The notes beneath the pieces were generated by a model that had not been told where the DNA came from, did not search any database, and worked only from the letters and a program-made list of their open reading frames with translations. A stretch of DNA of 64,000 nt from Terrabacter sp. 28 (GTDB taxonomy: Bacteria; Actinomycetota; Actinomycetes; Actinomycetales; Dermatophilaceae), in NCBI GenBank assembly GCA_000955875.1, contig JYOE01000007.1, positions 79,361-143,360 of the forward strand. Direction: 5' to 3'. This document shows, in pieces, positions 27,001 through 34,827 of the stretch (its first letter is position 1; every line of letters begins with the position of its first letter). A program made the position numbers and the translations under genes.

Positions 27001-27508
27001 GCAGGCTCGCCCGCGCCAGACGACCTGCTACTACTCCTCCTCCGACGGTGCGTTCACCGACCGCTACGACGCCTCGGAGCGGTATGCCGCCCTCATGGCC
27101 GGCGACGTGCCCCTCGAGGGCGGCTGGCGCGTCTACTCGTCGGGCCCCGGGCTCGTGCTGCGGCTCGTCACCGAGGTGCTGCTCGGCATCCGGCAGCGCG
27201 GCGACGACGTCGAGATCGACCCGGTGCTGCCGCCCGGTGGTGACGACGGCAGGCGAGAGCTCGCCGCACACCTGCCCGTCGCCGGGCGCGATCTTGCGGT
27301 CCGCTACGTGCTCGGGCCCGAGGGGCACGGCGTGCGGCGTGTCACCGTCGGAGGCCGTGAGCTCGACCTGCGCCCGCTCAGCAACCCGTACCGCCGCGCC
27401 GGGGTGGCCGTCCGGCTCGCCGACCTGCTCGGCGAGCCCACCGAGATGCCCACCGACACCCGCACCCACCAGCGGACCACTCTCGAGATCTCCGTGGAGA
27501 CCCACTGA
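24062..27508 (+). CDS. GH94 phosphorylase, 1,2-beta-oligoglucan phosphorylase-like
   Basis: 1148 residues, far longer than cellobiose phosphorylase (about 820) and close to 1,2-beta-oligoglucan phosphorylase (about 1100). The N-terminus IFAEILDNGALRRLEAFGTSLLLHP-like segment and beta-sandwich domains precede an (alpha/alpha)6 barrel. The GH94 catalytic-acid motif GDWND is at 772-776 (Asp773), with HGDWNDSLQP context; GGAWGTRDVCQGP and the late YYSSSDGAFTDRY are also family-like. The reaction would be reversible phosphorolysis of (1,2)-beta-glucan oligosaccharides to glucose-1-phosphate, in the cytoplasm; no signal peptide. AGGAA precedes the ATG. Starts the GH94-GH3-GH35 operon. Linkage specificity is inferred from size and neighbours. 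Confidence 0.8.
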   Translation: MVLDDNAVLTSPRVHTVTGPAGLFAEILDNGALRRLEAFGTSLLLHPATVAEAGLANVHLRVHRPDGIARQPLLGPGSGSVVTPTDDGVVVTGRHEGLRYRLVFRLGTDASAPATWHWQVELTNTTGEPVTADVVLTHDPALAPLGNVRINEYYVSQYLDITPVATAGHGTAVAVRQNMPGERVPWLMVGTTGTGTGWATDAVQLVTRTERGVVWSGLDAADLPSTRLQHEHSLIALQDAPATIAPADSHHTGFWGVALDDHPEATSDDDARWAEIAVAATQTPWAPAGDGAHGRDGDGASVPATLWSTSPSFASQPLSCEQLHAAGLLTDRQHVETADDGTELAWTVRGGQLVLPAKELAVLRPHGHLLRTGDAFTPDSRSLASTVWMSGTFHSQVTRGHVGRNAVVTGRRTYLGLQRAHGIRLFVEDAEGAWSLLETPSAWFTGLDHCTWWYAATSGPLVTVTSSAPTHQHALTLTVGQDGAAPRRVLLAVQVADDLSDAPAVDVSSEHLDVTTAGDPRPWRVSWTGAGDAEIGDARLQSDGEARGRGWVTVLFDPAPHVQVTVESAPEAGEAPEGEITPAGEQLGQAFWDRAGHAVSLDGTGLGDDDTRAAHLSAALPWFTHNAFVHYLSPRGLEQFSGGAWGTRDVCQGPVGLLTALGRQESVRDVLLRVFRAQNARGDWPQAFEFLPPLPESGQQDSHGDVVFWPVLAAGDYLRTTGDASLLDEPVAFVGDDALEPAAPVAEHLRRAVARIAECTVPGSPLPAYGHGDWNDSLQPADPHLAANLVSTWTAVLQTQALRTLAEGLHAVGATGGSVALAADADELAERTHDALLDQLASDPVLPGYLLHHDDGRLEPLVHPTDERTGLRYGVLPWIHAIGADLLTPEQARHHLDLIEEHLLGPDGARLFDGPVSYVGGPMTVFQRAEASTFWGREIGLMYMHAHLRYAEALARVGDGDALLTALAKASPVGLESLVPQARPRQTTCYYSSSDGAFTDRYDASERYAALMAGDVPLEGGWRVYSSGPGLVLRLVTEVLLGIRQRGDDVEIDPVLPPGGDDGRRELAAHLPVAGRDLAVRYVLGPEGHGVRRVTVGGRELDLRPLSNPYRRAGVAVRLADLLGEPTEMPTDTRTHQRTTLEISVETH

Positions 27509-27509
27509 C

Positions 27510-29705
27510 ATGACCGACCGCACCGCCACGCCGCGCCCCCAGGAGCGGCCGTGGCTCGATCCCACGCTGCCCGTCGAGGAGCGCGTCGACCTGCTCATGG
27601 CGCAGATGACGCTCGCCGAGAAGGTCGGTCAGACCCACCAGGTCGCCAACATCCACCCCGACGACGACGCCGCCGAGATCGCGGCGGGCCGGATCAGCTC
27701 GAGCCTCTACGCGTCGGGCGCCACCGCCGGCAACGAGCGCGACGAGGGCGTGCTCGTCGGCAACATCGACGCCGCCCAGCGCCACGCCGTCGAGGGCAGC
27801 CGCCTCGGCATCCCGCTGCTCTTCGGCCGCGACGTCATCCACGGTCACCGCACCGTGGCACCGATCCCGCTCGGCATCGCCGCGTCCTTCGACCCCGACA
27901 CGGCCGAGCAGATCGGCGAGATCGCGGCCCGCGAGGCCGCCGTCGACGGTGTCGCGTGGACCTTCACGCCGATGGTCGACCTCTCGGAGGAGCCGCGGTG
28001 GGGCCGGGTCGCCGAGTCTCTCGGGGAGACACCGGTCCTCTCGGGCCGACTGGCCGCCTCGATCGTCCGCGGCTTCCAGGGCGACGACCCGAGCAGCGCC
28101 GACCGGATCGCCGCGTGCGCCAAGCACTTCGCCGGCTACGGCCTCGCTGCCGGCGGCCGTGACTACGACACGGTCAGCGTCGGCGAGAACACCCTGCGCA
28201 ACCTGCACCTGCGCCCGTTCAAGGCTGCCGTCGACGCCGGCGTCCTCACCGTCATGGCCGCCTTCAACGACGTCGACGGCATCCCGATGCACGCCCACGA
28301 GCACCTGGTCCGCGGCGTGCTCAAGGACGAGTGGGGCTTCGACGGCGTCGTCGTCGCCGACTGGAACGGCATCGGCCAGATCGTCTTCCAGGGTGTCGCG
28401 GCCGACAAGCGGGAGGCCGCGGCCCTCGCGATCCACGCGGGCGTCGACCTCGACATGGTGAGCGGCGCCTACCTCGAGCACCTCGAGGAGCTCGTCGAGT
28501 CCGGCGAGGTCGACCTCGCGCTCGTCGACGACGCGGTGCGCCGCGTGCTGCGGCTCAAGTTCCGCCTCGGGCTCTTCGAGCGCCCGTATGCCGCCCGGCC
28601 CGGTGCGTCGAACGCGCCCACGCCCGAGACCCGGGCCATCGCCCGCCGCGCAGCGCAGGCCGCGCACGTGCTCGTCAAGAACGACGGCGTCCTGCCACTC
28701 GGCGACGGGGCCGGGAAGGTGCTGCTCTCGGGGCCGTTCGTCGACGACGGCGACGCGCTGCTCGGCACGTGGGTCCTCGACGGCCGCGGCGAGGAGGTCG
28801 TCACGCCCGAGGCCGCCCTCCGCGAGCGCCTCGGCGACCGGGTCACCGTGGCCGACGGCCGCTTCCCCGACGTCACCCTGATGCAGGCGCGGGCCGCCGA
28901 CACGTCGGTGCTGCTCCTCGGCGAGCACCGGTCCCGTTCCGGCGAGGCCCAGTCCGTCGTCGACATCGGCCTGCCGCCCGGCCAGCTCGAGCTCGTCCGC
29001 GCGGTCGCCGCGTTCGGCAAGCCGCTCGTCGCCGTCGTCTACACCGGCCGGCCGCTCGACCTCACCGAGCTGCTCGACCTCGCCGACGCGGTGCTCGTCG
29101 TGTGGCACCCCGGCACCGAGGCGGGGTCGGCCCTCGTCGACGTGCTGCTCGGCGACGTCGAGCCGCACGGCCGCCTGCCGATGACCTTCCCGCTCTCGAC
29201 GGGCCACATCCCGACGAGCACGCACCAGCGGCCGACGGGGCGGCTCATCCGCGCCGACGTCGACCACCGGGAGGGCCGCTACATCGACGCCCTCACCTAC
29301 CCGCGGCTGCCCTTCGGCTTCGGCCTGTCCTACACGAGCGTCGACTACGGCATGCCCGCCCTCTCGTCGTCGACGATGACGGCCGACGGCTCCGTGACCC
29401 TCGCCGTCACCGTGACCAACACGGGCGAGCGGCCCTGCCGCGAGGTCGTCCAGCTCTACTTCCGCGACCCCGTCGCCCAGGTCACGCGCCCGCTCGTCGA
29501 GCTGACCGACTGGGCGCTCGTCGACCTCGAGCCCGGCCAGGCACGCGAGGTCACCTTCGACGTGCAGGCCTCGCGATTCGCCTACGCAGGCCGCGACCTC
29601 ACGACGCGCGTCGACGAGGGCGAGATCGTCCTGCTCACCGGGCCCGACGCGGCCCGCCTCAAGCCCGTCTCCGTCACCATCACCTCCCCGAAGGCCTCCT
29701 CATGA
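27510..29705 (+). CDS. GH3 beta-glucosidase, cytoplasmic
   Basis: 731 residues with the full GH3 layout: TIM barrel, sandwich domain and C-terminal fibronectin-like domain (from about 620). The nucleophile is Asp284 in GVVVADWNG; KHFAGYGLAAGGRDYD and GRDVIHGHRTVAPIPLG are substrate-site motifs; the acid/base candidate is Glu in RSRSGEAQS. No signal peptide, so it works on imported oligosaccharides, releasing glucose from the non-reducing end. ATG 27510 is 1 bp after the GH94 stop. In Listeria innocua a GH3 enzyme next to a large GH94 acts on sophoro-oligosaccharides; a similar role is inferred here. Confidence 0.9.
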   Translation: MTDRTATPRPQERPWLDPTLPVEERVDLLMAQMTLAEKVGQTHQVANIHPDDDAAEIAAGRISSSLYASGATAGNERDEGVLVGNIDAAQRHAVEGSRLGIPLLFGRDVIHGHRTVAPIPLGIAASFDPDTAEQIGEIAAREAAVDGVAWTFTPMVDLSEEPRWGRVAESLGETPVLSGRLAASIVRGFQGDDPSSADRIAACAKHFAGYGLAAGGRDYDTVSVGENTLRNLHLRPFKAAVDAGVLTVMAAFNDVDGIPMHAHEHLVRGVLKDEWGFDGVVVADWNGIGQIVFQGVAADKREAAALAIHAGVDLDMVSGAYLEHLEELVESGEVDLALVDDAVRRVLRLKFRLGLFERPYAARPGASNAPTPETRAIARRAAQAAHVLVKNDGVLPLGDGAGKVLLSGPFVDDGDALLGTWVLDGRGEEVVTPEAALRERLGDRVTVADGRFPDVTLMQARAADTSVLLLGEHRSRSGEAQSVVDIGLPPGQLELVRAVAAFGKPLVAVVYTGRPLDLTELLDLADAVLVVWHPGTEAGSALVDVLLGDVEPHGRLPMTFPLSTGHIPTSTHQRPTGRLIRADVDHREGRYIDALTYPRLPFGFGLSYTSVDYGMPALSSSTMTADGSVTLAVTVTNTGERPCREVVQLYFRDPVAQVTRPLVELTDWALVDLEPGQAREVTFDVQASRFAYAGRDLTTRVDEGEIVLLTGPDAARLKPVSVTITSPKASS

Positions 29706-32032
29706 TCGAGACCATCCAGCGCCAGATCCGCATCGACGGCGAGCCCGTCGTCGTCATGGCGGGGGAGGTGCACTACTTCCGCGTCGCCCGTGCCGAGTGG
29801 GGCCAGCGCCTCGACCTGCTCGTCGAGGCCGGCTGCGACACCGTCGCGTCCTACATCCCCTGGATCTTCCACGAGCTGCCCGACGGCACGATCGACGTCA
29901 CGGGCGAGACGCGACCGGAGCGCGACATCGGCGCGTTCATCGACCTCGCGGCCGAGAAGGGCCTGCGCTTCATCGCGCGACCGGGGCCGTTCATCATGGC
30001 CGAGCTGAAGAACGAGGGCATCCCGTTCCGCATCTACCGCGACCACCCGGAGGTCGTCCCGGTCGGGTGGGACGGCACCCCGGTGACGTCGCGCACGGTC
30101 GACTACCTGGCCCCCGCGTTCCTCGACGAGAGTGGGCGCTGGTTCGACGCGATCATGCCGGTGCTGGCGCCGCGCCTGCAGCCCGCCGGCGGCCCGATCA
30201 TCGGCGTGCAGCTCGACAACGAGGTGGGCATGCTCGCCTGGGTGACGAACTCGCCCGACCTCACCGACGGGCTCGTCGAGGCGTTCGGCGAGTTCGTGCG
30301 CGAGCGGCACGGCGACACGCTCCCGTATGCCGTCGCGCCGGGTGACGACGGCTGGGCGCACGCCGTGCGCTCCCCCAAGGAGGAGTGGGCCGGGGCGCTG
30401 CGCCTCGACCTGGGCCTGTTCATGCGGCGGCGGTTCGGCGACTACGTCGCGACGCTGCGGCGGATGTGCGAGGAGCGCGGCGTCGGCGGGGTGCCGTTCT
30501 TCGTCAACATCCACGGCACGGAGGGCGGCAACGGCGCACCGTTCCCGATCGGCATCAGCCAGCTCGTCGACACCTACTCCGGCATCCCGGGCATGGTGTC
30601 GGGGTCGGACCACTACCTCGGCGAGGCCACCCTCAACACGATGACCGACCTCTACGTCATCAACGCCTACATGGCGGCCGTGCACGACGGGGACCAGCCG
30701 CTGACCTCCCTCGAGTTCGAGGCCGGCTCGGGCGACTACGGCGCGGGCGCGGAGATGCAGTACGACCCGTCGACGGCCGACCTCAAGACACGCCTCTGCC
30801 TCGCCCAGGGCAACCGGCTCGTCAACTACTACCTCTTCGCCGGCGGCATCAACCCGCCCCTCGACGAGCAGGTCGACGACGGCAACGACCGCATCTCCTT
30901 CACCGGTGAGCGGCACGGCACGGCAGCGCCCGTCGGCCCCGAAGGCCAGCGCGGCTACGCGTACGAGGCGACGGCGCGCACCGTGCGGGCCGTCAAGGCG
31001 AACGAGCCGTGGCTGGCGCGGATGGACGAGGACCACGACGACGTGTCGCTGGGACTCGTGCTCGACGCGTACATGACCGAGTACCACCACCCGGGCTCGG
31101 AGACGATGACCGAGGTCGTCGACGACCTCACGTCCCACCGGGGCGCGGGTGAACGCAAGGCTCTCGCCCGCTCGCTCCTGCTCGCTGGGTTCCGTTACGG
31201 CGCAGTGCATCTCGAGCGGAGGGACCCCGCACCCGGATCGACGGTCCTCGTCGGGACCGGCCGCCACCTCTCGCGGGTCGTGCAGGAGCGCCTGGTCGGG
31301 CACGTGTCGTCAGGCGGCAACGTCGTGCTGCTCGGCAAGGTGCCCGACCGCGAGCTCGACGGCACGCCGTGCACCCTTCTCGCCGAGGCGCTCGGCATCA
31401 CGCCCGGCGAGGTCGTTCGCGACACCGGCCACTACTACCCGTCGCTCGTCGCGCACGGCTGGGCCGAGCCGTGGCCCGAGATGCGCGCCGGGTGGGTGCA
31501 GCACCTCACGCACGAGCGTGGCGACGTCGTGCTGACCGACGTCTACGGCGCGGTCTGCGGGGTCGACGTGCCGCTCGGCGAGGGCCGGGCCATCGTGCTC
31601 GCCGCGCAGGTGCCGTCGGACGACGTGCTCTTCGACCGGGCCCTCTCGAGCCTCGGGGTCAGCCCGGGCCTGCGGCTCGAGACACAGTGGCCCGGTGTGT
31701 TCGCGACGACGACCAGCACCGACGACGGGCAGCGTGCCCTGCACGTCATCAACACCTCGGGCGCACCGGCTACGGTGACGGTCGCCCTGGACAGCACCCC
31801 GATCTCCGCCGGGTCGACGCTGCTCGTGCCGGCCCGCTCGGGTCACATCCTGCCGCTCGGGCTCGAGGTGGCCGGCCGCCGGCTCGACTGGGCCTCGGCC
31901 GAGATCGCCGGCGTCGACCCCGACGGCACGATCCACTTCCGTCCGGGCCTCGACGAAGACCGCGGCACCACAGTTGTCGTGAGCGGCGCTCACATGAGGT
32001 TGCCGGGAGGCGAGCACCTACTCCACCCGTAG
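29702..32032 (+). CDS. GH35 family glycosidase/transglycosidase
   Basis: 776 residues. The GH35 barrel starts at the N-terminus (VVVMAGEVHYFRVARAEW, DTVASYIPWIFHELPDG, RFIARPGPFIMAELKNEG). The acid/base is Glu174 in GVQLDNEVG; the nucleophile is Glu338 or Glu340 in SLEFEAGSGDYG. The C-terminal third is beta-rich. GH35 is mostly beta-galactosidase, but a member from Ignavibacterium is a 1,2-beta-oligoglucan glucosyltransferase. Linked to GH94 and GH3 by a 4-bp ATGA overlap, so it probably acts on the same glucan oligosaccharides. No signal peptide. Substrate is inference. Confidence 0.82.
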   Translation: MIETIQRQIRIDGEPVVVMAGEVHYFRVARAEWGQRLDLLVEAGCDTVASYIPWIFHELPDGTIDVTGETRPERDIGAFIDLAAEKGLRFIARPGPFIMAELKNEGIPFRIYRDHPEVVPVGWDGTPVTSRTVDYLAPAFLDESGRWFDAIMPVLAPRLQPAGGPIIGVQLDNEVGMLAWVTNSPDLTDGLVEAFGEFVRERHGDTLPYAVAPGDDGWAHAVRSPKEEWAGALRLDLGLFMRRRFGDYVATLRRMCEERGVGGVPFFVNIHGTEGGNGAPFPIGISQLVDTYSGIPGMVSGSDHYLGEATLNTMTDLYVINAYMAAVHDGDQPLTSLEFEAGSGDYGAGAEMQYDPSTADLKTRLCLAQGNRLVNYYLFAGGINPPLDEQVDDGNDRISFTGERHGTAAPVGPEGQRGYAYEATARTVRAVKANEPWLARMDEDHDDVSLGLVLDAYMTEYHHPGSETMTEVVDDLTSHRGAGERKALARSLLLAGFRYGAVHLERRDPAPGSTVLVGTGRHLSRVVQERLVGHVSSGGNVVLLGKVPDRELDGTPCTLLAEALGITPGEVVRDTGHYYPSLVAHGWAEPWPEMRAGWVQHLTHERGDVVLTDVYGAVCGVDVPLGEGRAIVLAAQVPSDDVLFDRALSSLGVSPGLRLETQWPGVFATTTSTDDGQRALHVINTSGAPATVTVALDSTPISAGSTLLVPARSGHILPLGLEVAGRRLDWASAEIAGVDPDGTIHFRPGLDEDRGTTVVVSGAHMRLPGGEHLLHP

Positions 32033-32100
32033 AGACACGACGAGACCGTCGGGCCTCGTGCTCCAGGCAGAGGTCGCTGGTCGGAGTCGGCGCGGTGTGA

Positions 32101-32142
32101 GGTCTGCGCCGGCTCGGCCGATTCCCGGTGCCGGCGCAGACC
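32101..32142. terminator. Bidirectional hairpin after the GH35 gene
   Basis: GGTCTGCGCCGGC (32101-32113) pairs perfectly with GCCGGCGCAGACC (32130-32142) across a 16-nt loop. It lies between the GH35 stop (+) and the convergent YCII stop (-). Confidence 0.75.
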
Positions 32143-32148
32143 GAGACC

Positions 32149-32523
32149 TCACTCGCCGGGTGCGTCCGGCCCGTCGGAGATCTGGCGCAGCGTCGCGACG
32201 ACCTTGACCTCCGGCCAGTGCTTCGCGTGCAGCTCGGCGAACTCACGTTGGTCGGCGACGGCCTCCTCGAGCGAGCCGTACTGCATGATCGCCCAGCCGC
32301 CGACGATCTCCTTGCTCTCCGCGTACGGCCCGTCGACTCGAGTCACCGTGCCGTTGTCGACGACGAAGTTCACGGCGTTCTCCGTGCCGTAGAGGCCCCC
32401 GCCGTCGAGGAACACGCCCTTGGCGGCACGCTCGCCGATGTGGACGTCCATCGCGTCGAAGAGCGACTGCGGGGGCGCTCCGATGCCCTCTTCCATCCTC
32501 ACGAAGCCCATGAAACGCGGCAT
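32149..32523 (-). CDS. YCII-related (DGPF-domain) protein
   Basis: 124 residues of the YCII/DGPF dimeric alpha/beta-barrel family. The motif DGPYAESKEIVGGWAIMQ is the family signature (DGPF...KE...GG), preceded by MPRFMGFVRMEEG. The function of the family is largely unknown; some members have a catalytic His-Asp pair. The second of two close ATGs is chosen because GAAGGAG sits 6 bp before it. It is monocistronic and convergent with the GH35 gene. Confidence 0.82.
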   Translation of the reverse strand: MPRFMGFVRMEEGIGAPPQSLFDAMDVHIGERAAKGVFLDGGGLYGTENAVNFVVDNGTVTRVDGPYAESKEIVGGWAIMQYGSLEEAVADQREFAELHAKHWPEVKVVATLRQISDGPDAPGE

Positions 32524-32845
32524 CTGCATCTCCTTCTGGTTGCTGCTGGTTCCTGCCTGTCACCACTGCGTCGAACCGCTCGGCAGCTCTTCGACATTGT
32601 CGTCCGAGAATCTTCGCGAGCCGCGCCGGATAGGTCGACGACGAGCCACACACGACCTCCTGGCCGCTGGCCCGCGTCGAGGCACGCCCCAGCGGCGAAC
32701 GCGCACGTCGGGCACGACGACCCCGGCGCGACCGCGCTCCGCGCCCGCTCAGAGGGTCCGGCAACCGGCCCCCTGACAGCAGCGGGCGGCGGCCCGGACC
32801 ACGAGGTCCCGGCCGCCGCCGACGTCGTGACGCTGGAGGGTCGGG
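32524..32845. other. Non-coding gap of 322 bp
   Basis: No convincing gene. The right part carries the hairpin at 32785-32820 that follows the small secreted protein gene; the left part should contain the YCII promoter, but no clear boxes are seen. Long shadow frames here have no protein-like features. Confidence 0.5.
32785..32820 (-). terminator. Strong hairpin downstream of small secreted protein gene
   Basis: A 16-bp stem with one mismatch (32785-32800 with 32805-32820) and loop ACGA, 25 bp past the TAG of the small secreted protein gene on the minus strand. Confidence 0.7.
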
Positions 32846-33058
32846 CTAGCAGAACGTCCGGGCGAGGGCGTTCTTGGCCTGGCCGCCACCGGCGGACTTG
32901 ACGAGCTGGCCGACGTTGTCGACGCCGAGGACACCGCTGTTGACGGTCTTGTGCACCTGTCCGAAGCACGCGGCGTCAGCGGATGCTGCCTGGGCGCTTG
33001 CGGCGAGGCCGAGCGAGGCGAGAGCGGCGATGGAACCTGCAGCGAGGAGGCGCTTCAT
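32846..33058 (-). CDS. Small secreted protein with two cysteines
   Basis: 70 residues. A clear Sec signal peptide (MKRLLAAGSIAALASLGLA, cleavage likely after ASAQA) is followed by about 45 residues with two Cys (DAACFGQVHKTVN and the C-terminal RTFC), suggesting one disulfide. AAGGGATG precedes the ATG. I do not recognise a family. It neighbours a second small secreted protein gene in the same direction. The clear signal peptide and ribosome site make it a real gene despite its size. Confidence 0.7.
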   Translation of the reverse strand: MKRLLAAGSIAALASLGLAASAQAASADAACFGQVHKTVNSGVLGVDNVGQLVKSAGGGQAKNALARTFC

Positions 33059-33175
33059 GTGTCATCCCTTCGGTGGGTGGGTGCCCGGTGCACCCACTGC
33101 CCCCTTCTTCCGCCTTCGTGCCGGTTCTGGATGCAGCCGGGACCGACTTTCTCAGCCGCGGCGAGCCGAGAGGCG

Positions 33176-33196
33176 CGTCGGAACTGGGCACTCGAC
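33176..33196 (+). repeat. Single CGGAAACTGAGCACTCGA-type repeat
   Basis: A lone copy with CGGAACTGGGCACTCGAC as its core lies in the 209-bp gap between two small secreted protein genes. The rest of the gap shows only the ribosome site region of the downstream gene. Confidence 0.75.
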
Positions 33197-33267
33197 GAAG
33201 ACGGGCCCCGTCGGGTGCCCGGTCACCGACGCACCCCACCCGCCGTGGGCTCAGTTCACGCCGGCCT

Positions 33268-33663
33268 TCAGCCCTTGACGTAGAAGGCGTTCGTCTGCGA
33301 GCGCGACGGGTCGGTCGCCGTCGGGTCGAGCGCGGCGAAGGTGAAGTAGACCTCGTCGGTCTTGCCCGTGGCCGCGTTGCGGCACAGGTAGTCACGCGGA
33401 CGGTTCACGGCGAGCTTGCGGGTGCAGCCCTTGGCGGCATACAGGCTGTCGAGCTTGCCCTGGACGGTGGCGACGGGGTCGGTCGAGCGCACGGTGGCCG
33501 TCGTCGAGCTCTGCGAGACGATCCGGCCCGGGCTGGTCGGCAGCGGCATGGACGTGGGCCACGTCCCGGACGAGGTGCCGCCGCCCCCACTGGCCGAGGC
33601 GAGGCCGGCGCCGAGCACGACTGCTGCGATGGTGGACATTCCGATGGCCGCGAACTTCTTCAT
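33268..33663 (-). CDS. Small secreted protein, function unknown
   Basis: 131 residues. Signal peptide MKKFAAIGMSTIAAVVLGAG with likely cleavage after LASA, then a Gly/Ser/Thr-rich linker and a C-terminal domain with two Cys (AAKGCTRKLAVN, RDYLCRNAATG) ending DPSRSQTNAFYVKG. GAGGAGAG sits before ATG 33663; longer frame to 34257 is a shadow of the arr gene. No family recognised. It may be a small extracellular or wall-associated protein; its neighbour 209 bp away has the same general layout but no sequence similarity that I can see. Confidence 0.68.
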   Translation of the reverse strand: MKKFAAIGMSTIAAVVLGAGLASASGGGGTSSGTWPTSMPLPTSPGRIVSQSSTTATVRSTDPVATVQGKLDSLYAAKGCTRKLAVNRPRDYLCRNAATGKTDEVYFTFAALDPTATDPSRSQTNAFYVKG

Positions 33664-33832
33664 GACTCTCCTCGAGAAACGAACCGGGTGCCCTCCCGCC
33701 CCAAGGACATACCCAGCGTTCCGGCGGGCCCATACCAGACGCAATGGGACGTTGGTGCTAGAACCACGAAAACTGCAGGCTCCTGCGAGACGCAGTTCCG
33801 AGGAGCGGCGGGACGAACTGTGCCAGATTGGG

Positions 33833-34789
33833 ATGATGCAGACGAGCACCGCCGACCTCGAGCTGTCGATGGACGAGCTGCGGGCCGTCGCCGCGTATGC
33901 CGTCGCGTGCGCCGAGCCGGTGCTCGTGCTCTTCCAGCGCGACGAGCCCGACGACCCGCGGCCCGAGGCCGCGCTGCGGGCGGCGCGAGCGTTCGCCGAC
34001 GGGGCTGCGCGTTCTAACCTCCAGCGCACCGCCGCCACCGACGCGCACCGCGCCGCGAAGGGGGCTGCCTCGGAGCCCGCCCGGCACGCGGCGAGCGCCG
34101 CCGGCGACGCGGCCGCCGCGGCATACCTGCACCCCCTGGCCAAGGCGACCCAGGTCCGCCACATCCTCGGCGCGGCCGCGCACGCCGCACGGGCGGCCGA
34201 GCTCGCCCGCGGCGACGACCCCGTCGTCGCCGAGTACGTCGTCACGGCGGCTGCCACGCGCGCCGACCCGGTCGTGCTCGACGTCCTCTCGCGCTACCCA
34301 CGCGCGCCCGAGGGACGCACCCGCGTGGCGGTCCTCATGGCACGGCTCGACAGCCTGCTCCGCGACCCGCCGCCGGCCAAGCGCGTCGTCGACGACCCCG
34401 GGCCGTTCTTCCACGGCACGAGGGCCGACGTTCGCCCGGGCGACCTGCTCACACCGGGGTGGCGGTCCAACTACGGCTCAAGGCGCCAGTCGAAGCACAT
34501 CTACGTGACGGCGACCCGCGAAGGAGCGCCGCTGGCCGCCGAGCTCGCGCGCGGTGACGGGCCGCCACGGGTCTACCGGGTCGAGCCGCTCGGCACCCTC
34601 GAGGACGACCCGAACGTCACCGACAAACGCTTTCCCGGCAATCCCACCCGGTCCTACCGCACCACCGAGGCGTTGCGGGTCGTCGAGGAGATCACGGGCT
34701 GGGAGCCGCCGTCACCCGCGGTCGTCGCGCACATCCGCAGCCGCATGGGCGAGCTGGCCGAGCTCGGCATCGAGGCCATGGACGACTGA
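33833..34789 (+). CDS. arr: Imm-5-like domain fused to rifamycin ADP-ribosyltransferase (Arr)
   Basis: 318 residues with two parts. Residues 1-170 are Ala-rich helices (MDELRAVAAYAVACAEPVLVLF, AAYLHPLAKATQVRHILGAA) that match the Imm-5-like putative immunity family. Residues 190-318 are Arr: FFHGTRAD (His194), GDLLTPGWRSNYGSRRQSKHIY, and PLGTLEDDPNVTDKRFPGNP, the NAD- and rifamycin-site motifs including the usual His, Tyr and Asp. Arr inactivates rifampicin by ADP-ribosylation using NAD, in the cytoplasm. The normal Arr is about 140 residues alone. One continuous frame, no sign of frameshift. ATG 33833 has only a weak site, so the start may differ slightly. Confidence 0.85.
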   Translation: MMQTSTADLELSMDELRAVAAYAVACAEPVLVLFQRDEPDDPRPEAALRAARAFADGAARSNLQRTAATDAHRAAKGAASEPARHAASAAGDAAAAAYLHPLAKATQVRHILGAAAHAARAAELARGDDPVVAEYVVTAAATRADPVVLDVLSRYPRAPEGRTRVAVLMARLDSLLRDPPPAKRVVDDPGPFFHGTRADVRPGDLLTPGWRSNYGSRRQSKHIYVTATREGAPLAAELARGDGPPRVYRVEPLGTLEDDPNVTDKRFPGNPTRSYRTTEALRVVEEITGWEPPSPAVVAHIRSRMGELAELGIEAMDD

Positions 34790-34827
34790 CCGGCCCCCGC
34801 CGTCGCCGTTGTGGCCACACTGGGTGG

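Noticed and set aside
32530..32969. Minus-strand frames of up to 156 codons in the gap after the YCII gene
   Set aside because: They are Arg/Pro-rich, cross a hairpin and show no family or signal; treated as non-coding.
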